Part shown: in pieces, positions 8,480 through 14,579 of the stretch
How the letters are laid out: each line of letters opens with the position of its first letter
Numbering within the stretch: the first letter of the stretch is position 1
From: Parvularia atlantis
Lineage: Eukaryota > Opisthokonta > Rotosphaerida
DNA length: 14,579 nt
Direction: 5' to 3'
Assembly: GCA_943704415.1 (NCBI GenBank)
Contig: CALSCO010000242.1
Span: 1-14,579 of the forward strand
Translations under genes and position numbers: made by a program
Notes under the pieces: model-generated
What the model saw: only the letters and a program-made list of their open reading frames with translations
The model's database searches: none
Told to the model about the DNA's origin: nothing

Positions 8480-11400
8480 TCAGGCGTAGATGGCCTGGCG
8501 CTGCTTCTGGATGGCGACGTCCGACTTGTCGAGGTCGTCGTAGCCGAGGCTGCCAAAGGCGATGGCGTCGGCGCTGGCGACGGCGATGGCGCGCGGGCCC
8601 CAGAGCGAGAGCAGGACGGGCAGGAGGACGAGGCCGTGCCCAAAGCCGAGGAGGACGATGCTGAGGTACATGCGGAAGTAGTAGACGACAAAGATCTGCG
8701 ACTGGGCAAAGGCCAGTACAGTCACGCCCGCAAACTTGGTCAGAGTCACGCCCGAAAACACCGACGCGCCGATGTCGATCAGGGCCTTGCGCGCGCGGTC
8801 CTCGCGCGTGCCCTGGGTGATCGTGAACGCGCGCACGATGTGCGAGCAAAACTCGACCGAGATGCCCAGGGCCATGACCATGTTGACGAGCGAGATCGCG
8901 TTAAGCGAGATGCGCCAGATGGCCATCACGCCGGCCAGGTCCACCACGATCATCAGCACGACCACGACGACCCAGAGCGCGGCCACGAGCGAGCCCAGGA
9001 CCAGCCACGTCACGAGGAACACGGCCAGCGCCGCCATCGACAGCACGATCGCCGCCACCCGCACGATCGTCTCGTACTGCTCAAAGTAGACGTAGAAGAT
9101 CGTGTAGGGGAAGCAGCTCAGCCCGACCTCGCCGTGCTCGGCCTCGATGCTGGCGCAGATGCGCAGGGCCTGCTGGTACGCGTTGATGTACTCGGCCTGG
9201 GTCTGGATCACCGTGTGGTACGTGCGGTAGTGCGACGCGCTGACCGTCACGGCCTCGTAGTCGGGCGCGAGCGCCGTGCCGTACGCGGCCTTGCCCGCGC
9301 GCACACACGCCTCGGACGGGATCGACTCGAGCCAGTAGCTCATCTTCTCCATAAACTCGGTGCCGGTCGGGCCCAGCTCAAAGTCGTTGTACTCGGTCTG
9401 GGTGTAGCACACGCGGCACCCGCGTAGCGGCTCGTCGGGCTGACAGAACGGGGCCTCGCCCTCGTCCGGTTCGGTGCGCGTGCGGCAGCACCGGCTGTTG
9501 GTCGGGTTGGCCCACGCCAGGAAGTCGTCCATCCAGATCGACGGGCGCAGGGCCAGGGTCGAGTACTCGGGCCGCTGCGACTCGAGCACGAGGATGTTGG
9601 GCACCGAGAGCAGGTCGCAGTCCTTGTACGCCGCGCACAGGGTCTGCTTGGTCGCGTACTCGGTCGCGTTCCCGCCCGAGATCACAAAGTAGACCGGCAC
9701 GCCCACCTTGAGCAGCGACATCTGGTCGGCAAAGTACGGGATCAGGTAAGAGTCCTGCGGCAGCGCGATCGTCTGGTCTAGGCCGAGCTCGATGTAGGGC
9801 GCGAACGACACGCCGCAGATAAACAGCAGCGCAAAGCCGATCAGCACCGCGATTTTGGTGATCGGGTGCAGGAGGAAGTGTGTGTAGTAGTGCCGCACAA
9901 AGTACTTGAGGAACCCGTCCGACTGCGTCGTGGGCACGTCGGGCGCGCTCCGCAACGGCACACATGGCAGGCAGTCGAGCCGCTTGGCCTCGGTGCGGCG
10001 AGCGTCGGCCGCGAGCAGGGCCAGGAACAGCGTGATCTGCAGCAGAAAGTCGACAAAGATCGCCACCGCCGAGTAGCCCGCGAACGAGTAGACCGCTGGC
10101 ATCGTCACCACCGCGCCGAGCGAGAACGCCACCGTCTCCGACACTGCCGACAGCGTGATTGACGGGCCGACCTCGCTCAGCGCCATCGCCGTGCGCTGCT
10201 CGACCGGCAGCGATTTGTCCAGCCGCTCAAACTCGTTCACGAGAATGAAGATGTTGTCCACACCCACGGCCAGCACCAGGAACGGGATCACCTCGGCGAT
10301 GATGAGCGACGTGCCCACGCCAAACGCGCTGCGCTCCCCGCGTCAGCACGCGCAACCCGCCCAAGCGAGCGACGGGCGCCGCACCTGAAGAGGCCCACGG
10401 ACGCCAACACCGACAGAATGCAGATGACCACGCCGGCCACGCCGAGCGAAAACTTGGTGTCGATCACGAAGCGACGCCACGACGAGAACCGGCCGAGCGC
10501 GACCGAGACGTACAGCAGCATGACCAGGTACGAGATCGCGACGGTGATCAGATCCGACGTCGACTCGCGCGCCAGCTCGAGCTCGATGCCGCTCTCAGTG
10601 TAGTACGTGATGCGGAGCGTGCTGCGCGCGCGCGACGAGCAGTCAGTGCCGCGCGCGTGCACCCAGCCTGAATGCGTACTTGGCGTTCTCGGCCGCGATC
10701 ACGTCCAGCAGCTCCTTGACCTGCACCTCCCACTCGACCACGCCCTCGAGGTACTCCTCGTCGAGCGAGTTGTTGATCACCCACGTGATCACGAGCGCGC
10801 GCGCGTTCGTGTAGTCGATGTCCTCGTAGCTGAGGGCAACCCCCGCGGTCAGCAATTCGCGCGCTCTGGCACAGGCGCGGACGCACCCGCCGAGCGCGAT
10901 CTCGGGCTTTATCGGCTCTTGGAACGGCGGCAGGCAGCCGATCTTGGACTCCTCGTTGCCGGGGAAGGACGGGTTGCTCGTGCATTGCTGCGGCGCGGGT
11001 GGCGGGTTAGCGGCACGCGGCTGCGACGCGGGTGGACTACGCACGAAAAAGTGCTCCTCCCAGCCGAGCGGGTTGAGCTCGGGATCGTCAAACACCTCGC
11101 TCTTGTACTGCCAGTAGCCCGTGACCGAGTACACGACGCAGCCGTACTCCTCGCCCAGCGGCTTGAAGCACGTCGTGTCGAGGTTGTACAGCTTGTCGTT
11201 GACGGTGACGTCCTGCGCCCGTGCTTGGTCAGCAGCCACTCGCGCACACGTTGTCAGACGCAGACGCACCAGCGCGGCGACCTTGGCCTCGATGTCAAAC
11301 AGCAGCTCGAAAAACTCCTTCCGGATCGCGTTGGCCGACGGGTCGAGCGGCGACAGGATGAGCTGCTCGGTGCGGTAGAACGGGCCAAAGGTCTCGTCAA

Positions 11401-12889
11401 AGTAGTTTTTCTGCAGGCGCGTGATCGACTGCGGGTCCGACCTGGGGGGCAACGCGTGAGCACGCACGCGCGCGCACGCGGGCAGCACGGGCAGGCGCAC
11501 CAGAGTTCGATCGGGTCCGTCACGACCGAGAAGCGCACGAGGCCCGCGCCCATGCCAGCCACGATGAGCAGCGCGATGCAGCTGACGAGGCACGGGTGCG
11601 TCGCGACAAAGTAGCCGAGCTTGTAGTACCCGCTGCGTCCCACCCGCCCGGGGTCAGCACTGCCCGCGAGCAGGTGCACCGCCGCCGCACCGCTGCAGCA
11701 TCGTGTAGAGCTTCCACTCGCTGGCGGGCGCCTGGGCGAGCTCGGGCGACATGGCCGAGTTGATCGGCATGTACTCCTCGCCCGCGCCTGTGATTGCGGC
11801 CGTGGGTCAGCCAGCCAACCGCGAGCAGCAGGGGACACGCACCGCTGCGGGCGTAGCGCGCGACGAAAAAGCCCGTGGCGATGACGAGGATGACGGCAAA
11901 GATCATGAGCATCGAGAACGGCAGGCAGCGGATCGCGCCGACATAGCAGGCCTCGCTCTCGAGGTCGGGCTCGGGCAGGACGGCGCAGGTCTGGGCGCAG
12001 TCGACGCAGGTGCAGGCGTAGCTCTCGTCGAAGCACTGGTAGACGGGCTCGTTCATGGGCGTGAACAATTCAAAGTCGAACGTCTCGTAGAGCGGGAAGA
12101 GGATGTCGAACGGCGAGCCCTGAAACTGCTTCCGGCCCATGAACGACACAAACTCCTGATAGTTGGTCGCGCCGCCGCCGATCAGGCCCATCGCCGGCTG
12201 GTTCGACATCGAGAAGGTCACGTCCGCACACGAGTCGTAGAAGGCCTCGCCAAACTCCTTCTCGATGTAGTACTGCGCCTCGGTCACAACGTCCCGCCCG
12301 CTGCCGGCCGGGTCGGGCGCGACGACGGTGACGTTGATGAACTGCGACTGGTTGGGCGAGCACGTGAGCTGGCAATAGAAGGTCTGAAGTGCGCGCGCGC
12401 GGGGAGTGGGCGCCGGCGTCAGCAACGGAGCATGGGGGGAGAACATGCGAGCGGGGCCCGCGGCGCGCCTTAAAGTTCTTCCAGCAGGCGGGGCACTGCA
12501 CGACGAGCTGCTCGGCCACGCTCATGGACGAGATGAGCGAGCGGAGCATGTTGGAGTCGCAGCAGAGCGCAACATAGTCGCGCCACTCGTCGCCGCAAAA
12601 GTCGTACAGCTGCTCGAGGAACTCGTTGTTGGCGTCGCTGACCTGGCGCCTCTTGTGAGACACACGCAGCAGACGAAGAAGCAGGAGACGACAGACGCAC
12701 GGGGCGCGCCCGGTCGTTGTCGGGGCAGTTGAGGTTGCCCGGGATAAGCGGGTCGTTGGTCTCGCCGCACTCGCCGTACCACGAGCAGCGCCCGGGCTCC
12801 TTGATCGGCGTGTAGCCGCCCTGGGCGCACGCGCCGGCTGCGGCCAGCAGCGCGACGAGCGCGACGACGAGCACGACGCCGCGGGCCAT
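8480..12889 (-). CDS. NPC1: NPC1-type intracellular sterol transporter
   Basis: Exons in transcript order: 12889-12701, 12642-12469, 12383-11843, 11787-11691, 11632-11501, 11441-11270, 11212-11045, 10987-10887, 10829-10668, 10621-10385, 10328-8480; about 1273 aa (human 1278). NPC1 exports sterol from the late endosome or lysosome. A signal peptide (MARGVVLVVALVALLAAAGA) leads into the Cys-rich sterol-binding domain: CSWYGECG, VALCCDS, CPACWKNF, YCQLTCSPNQSQFINVT. Next come TM1 (about FSMLMIFAVILVIATGFF), the luminal domain (ETFGPFYRTEQLIL; ARALVITWVINN), and the sterol-sensing domain near 600-765 (EVIPFLVLAVGVDNIFILV). A second luminal loop follows (SIWMDDFLAW, CRVCYTQ), then the C-terminal RND block (SLNAISLVNMVMALGISVEFCSH). 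The C-terminus lacks the human LLNF lysosomal sorting signal. The NTD reads GLIGGGATNY where human has a two-Cys loop. Introns 2 and 9 are GC-AG. The first acceptor could instead be at 12652, adding three residues. Confidence 0.95.
10622..10667 (-). other. GC-AG intron, NPC1 intron 9
   Basis: On the minus strand the donor is TTCAG|GCTGGG and the acceptor GCGCAG; 46 bp with CTGAC inside. Joining ttc-ag to c gives KYAFS|TLRITYYTES in the frame of the sterol-sensing-domain exon. The GTGCAC donor four bases downstream would shift the frame. Confidence 0.7.
12384..12468 (-). other. GC-AG intron, NPC1 intron 2
   Basis: On the minus strand the donor is AAG|GCGCGC and the acceptor CTTCAG; 85 bp, among the longest introns here. 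The junction CPACWKNFK|TFYCQLTCS keeps the exact Cys spacing of human CPSC(8 residues)CELTCS. No phase-compatible GT donor lies nearby. Confidence 0.75.
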
Positions 12890-13408
12890 TTCTGCGTGGA
12901 GCGGTGTGATCAGCGGGCAGCAGAAAACGTGGCACATCAGGCGGGCAGCGGCGGGCGGGGCGGGTGGTGCTGCCTGGAGGTCGCCTACGGGGAAGAAGGG
13001 GCGAGCGCACGCGGCGCGCACGGTCGGCAGCGTGTGCACGCGCGCGCAAAGGGGTTGTCGGCGAGTGCGGATTCCGCGTGGGAGCCGAGCGCAGAGCAGG
13101 TGCACAGAGCAGAGAGCGGGTGGCAGCGCAGGGCAGAGCAGCCGCAGACGGCGCGGGTCACGAGGACAACGAGCAACAACAACTTCGGAGGAGGCGGCGC
13201 GTCCCGCGGAAAGGGTGACGGCATGGCGCATCCAAATCAGGCAGGTCTCTCCACCGGCGCGCGCTGATTGGCCGCCGGGCCACGCCGCTGGGTAGCGGGA
13301 CACACGCAGTTCGAAGCAAGCGTCGGGTGTGGCCGTGCGATCGCGCCGCCTCTCCGCCTCCGTCTCGCCATCCTCCTTCAGCCGACCCAGCAGCACCGCC
13401 CCCCCGCC
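12890..13408. promoter_or_regulatory. Divergent promoter region of NPC1 and UBC12, with an inverted CCAAT box
   Basis: These 519 bp lie between two divergent start codons and hold no credible gene. CTGATTGGCC at 13264-13273 is a good inverted CCAAT box, typical of NF-Y-bound bidirectional promoters, 138 bp upstream of the UBC12 start. The last 60 bp before that start are C/T-rich (leader-like, ending CCCCCCCGCC before ATG). The NPC1 side is an unremarkable G-rich stretch. Promoter function is inferred from position and this motif. Confidence 0.5.
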
Positions 13409-13430
13409 ATGATCAAGTTCTTCTCGCTCA

Positions 13431-13461
<31 letters not shown>

Positions 13462-14262
13462 GGCCGCGCCCGCCAACGCCGCGGCCGATGACGGCAGCAC
13501 AACACCCGCAACCGAGGCCTCGCCCGGGGCAGGCACCGCGACCACGCGCAAGAAGCCCAAGGCGGCGCATCTGCGCGTGCAGAAGGGTGCGGCCGCCCAT
13601 CCGCCCGCCCCGCGCACGCCCGCACCCATCCCACGCGCCGCAGACCTCTCCGAGCTCAGCCTGCCAAAGGGCGTCAAGATTGACTTCCCCAGCGCCGACG
13701 ACCTGCTCAACTTCAAGCTCACGATCCTCCCCGACGAGGGCCTCTACCGCGGCGGCTCGTTCGACTTCACGTTCAAGATCAAGGACAACTACCCGCACGA
13801 GCCGCCCAAGGTCCGCTGCCTCAACAAGGTGCGCGTGCGCGAATCAAGCTGCTCTCCAGCGTGGCGCTCACGCACGTTGCGGCGGCAGATCTACCACCCC
13901 AACATCGACCTCGACGGCGGCGTCTGCCTCAACATCCTCCGCGACGACTGGATGCCCGTGCTCAGCATACAGTCGGTCGTCTACGGCCTGCAGTACCTCT
14001 TCCTCGTGCGTTCTGGCGACGGGAGCGGGCTCGTGCTGACGCGTCTCGCGCGCAGGAGCCCAACCCCGACGACCCGCTCAACAAGGGTGCGCGCAACGGC
14101 GGCACCGCCGCTGGACACACACGCTCTGCTCACACGCTTGCAAACGCAGAGGCCGCCGAGGTTCTCCGCTCCAATCGCCGCCAGTTCGAGGACAACGTGC
14201 GGCGGACGATGCGCGGCGGCGTCCTCGGCGGCGTCGACTACGACAATGTGCTTGTGAGATAA
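13409..14262 (+). CDS. UBE2M: NEDD8-conjugating enzyme E2 UBC12 (UBE2M)
   Basis: Exons: 13409-13586, 13644-13828, 13889-14005, 14056-14086, 14150-14262; 207 aa (human 183). UBC12 takes NEDD8 from its E1 as a thioester and passes it to cullins, activating cullin-RING ligases. The N-terminus [10 protein letters not shown] matches the human docking peptide MIKLFSLKQQ that binds E1 and the DCN1 E3. It is followed by ten Gln (9-18) and an Ala/Thr-rich linker that replace human KKEEESAGG. The UBC fold follows: [39 protein letters not shown]. The active site is [17 protein letters not shown] (Cys134, human Cys111), then [25 protein letters not shown] and VRRTMRGG. Introns 1, 2 and 4 are multiples of three without stops. 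The gene is divergent from NPC1. Confidence 0.95.
13432..13461 (+). repeat. CAG repeat coding for ten Gln in UBC12
   Basis: A near-pure run of CAG with one CAA encodes residues 9-18. It directly follows the conserved docking peptide and is probably length-variable. Confidence 0.9.
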
Positions 14263-14335
14263 GACAGGGAGGCGGCGCTGTGGTTGTGGCAGCCGCGACG
14301 TGGGTGGACACAACAACGGCACAGCAATAATGGCT
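14263..14335. terminator. Convergent 3' spacer between UBC12 and the TPR gene
   Basis: These 73 bp hold the 3' ends of two converging genes. AATAATGG at 14325-14332 is the only AT-rich element that might serve in 3'-end formation. The assignment rests on position. Confidence 0.3.
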
Positions 14336-14579
14336 TCACAGAGCGGCTAGCCTCTCCTTGACGGTAAGCGTGTGCGCGTGATCCGGTCCACGTTCACGTT
14401 GAAAGATATCGAGCGCGCGCTCGAACAGATCCCTTGCTTTTGTCTTTTCGCCCAAGTTTTTGAAAGCGATGCCAAGGCCGGCGAGCGTGATGGCGACCTG
14501 GACGTGGTCGGGGCCGTAGTGCCGCTCCATGACAGGCAGCGCCCGCTCGAGCAGCTCCTTTTGCTTCTTCGCGTCGCCG
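14336..14579 (-). CDS. C-terminal end of a TPR (kinesin-light-chain-type) repeat protein, partial
   Basis: About 80 codons run in from the right edge to a TGA at 14336-14338. The sequence has one full 42-residue TPR unit (GPDHVQVAITLAGLGIAFKNLGEKTKARDLFERAL) with the start of another (RERGPDHAHTLTVKERLAAL) and the tail of a preceding one (KKQKELLERALPVMERHY). The GPDH signature at each junction is typical of kinesin-light-chain-like TPR arrays, which act as protein-binding scaffolds and in some protists and bacteria form large expanded families, often fused to NB-ARC or CHAT-type domains. The N-terminal part lies outside the window, so the full architecture is unknown. Codon use is plainly less GC-biased at third positions (AAA, TTT, GAT, CAA) than in the housekeeping genes next to it. 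No intron is seen in this part. Confidence 0.8.
   Translation of the reverse strand, partial: GDAKKQKELLERALPVMERHYGPDHVQVAITLAGLGIAFKNLGEKTKARDLFERALDIFQRERGPDHAHTLTVKERLAAL

Noticed and set aside
8276-9427. 383-codon plus-strand frame opposite NPC1
   Set aside because: Its composition (His/Asp/Arg-rich) is the complement of conserved NPC1 membrane segments, with no domain or start context.
12652-12700. A 49-bp version of NPC1 intron 1 ending at AAG
   Set aside because: The CTCAC branch motif would be only three bases from the AG. The CAG at 12643 gives normal spacing, though the choice is not certain.
12470-13798. 442-codon minus-strand frame across the UBC12 start and NPC1 exon 1
   Set aside because: Only the NPC1 signal-peptide part is real. 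The rest is antisense to UBC12 and promoter sequence.
1-14579. tRNA, rRNA, CRISPR arrays, bacterial operons or phage modules
   Set aside because: None was seen. The genes are eukaryotic and intron-rich, and apart from coding homopolymer runs, the CT tract and the 42-bp array, no repeat structure stands out.

Overview
This is a gene-dense, very GC-rich piece of a eukaryotic nuclear genome, almost certainly from a unicellular protist. Six conserved eukaryotic genes and two end fragments fit in 14.6 kb. Five of the six complete genes are broken up by tiny spliceosomal introns: I place 41, of 44-85 bp, mostly 45-60 bp. Their donors are mostly GTGCG and most have a CTGAC/CTCAC-like branch site close to the acceptor. 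I cannot name the species. A DIS3L-type exosome nuclease and a CUSTOS-like protein, both known to me mainly from animals, hint at an opisthokont or related lineage, but that is weak inference.

Layout. 1-333: C-terminally broken IS607-type serine recombinase (TnpA), cut by the left edge. 334-604: no certain gene; a stop-interrupted Cys-rich reading frame and a possible leader intron lie here. 605-4634 (+): DIS3L-like exosome 3'-5' exoribonuclease, 16 exons, 1088 aa, with a PIN domain that has lost catalytic acids. 4823-5863 (+): NUP35/Nup53 nucleoporin, 4 exons, 293 aa. 5928-7628 (-): FEN1 flap endonuclease, 10 exons, 396 aa, with residue numbering the same as human at the active site and PIP box. 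7629-7842: divergent promoter region with a 42-bp tandem repeat. 7843-8409 (+): CUSTOS-like acidic protein, intronless, 188 aa. 8480-12889 (-): NPC1 sterol transporter, 11 exons, about 1273 aa. 12890-13408: divergent promoter region. 13409-14262 (+): NEDD8-conjugating enzyme UBC12/UBE2M, 5 exons, 207 aa, with a poly-Gln insert. 14336-14579 (-): C-terminal end of a TPR (kinesin-light-chain-type) protein running off the right edge.

The genes do not form a pathway; they are unrelated housekeeping genes arranged as two divergent pairs (FEN1/CUSTOS and NPC1/UBC12) and convergent pairs separated by only 64-73 bp. The most unusual property is the splicing code: short introns, donors with C at +4, five GC-AG introns out of 41, and twelve introns that are a multiple of three and stop-free, so their retention would not break the protein. 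Exon boundaries were set by splice signals plus alignment to remembered human family members. All six complete gene models give lengths divisible by three and ends that match their families.
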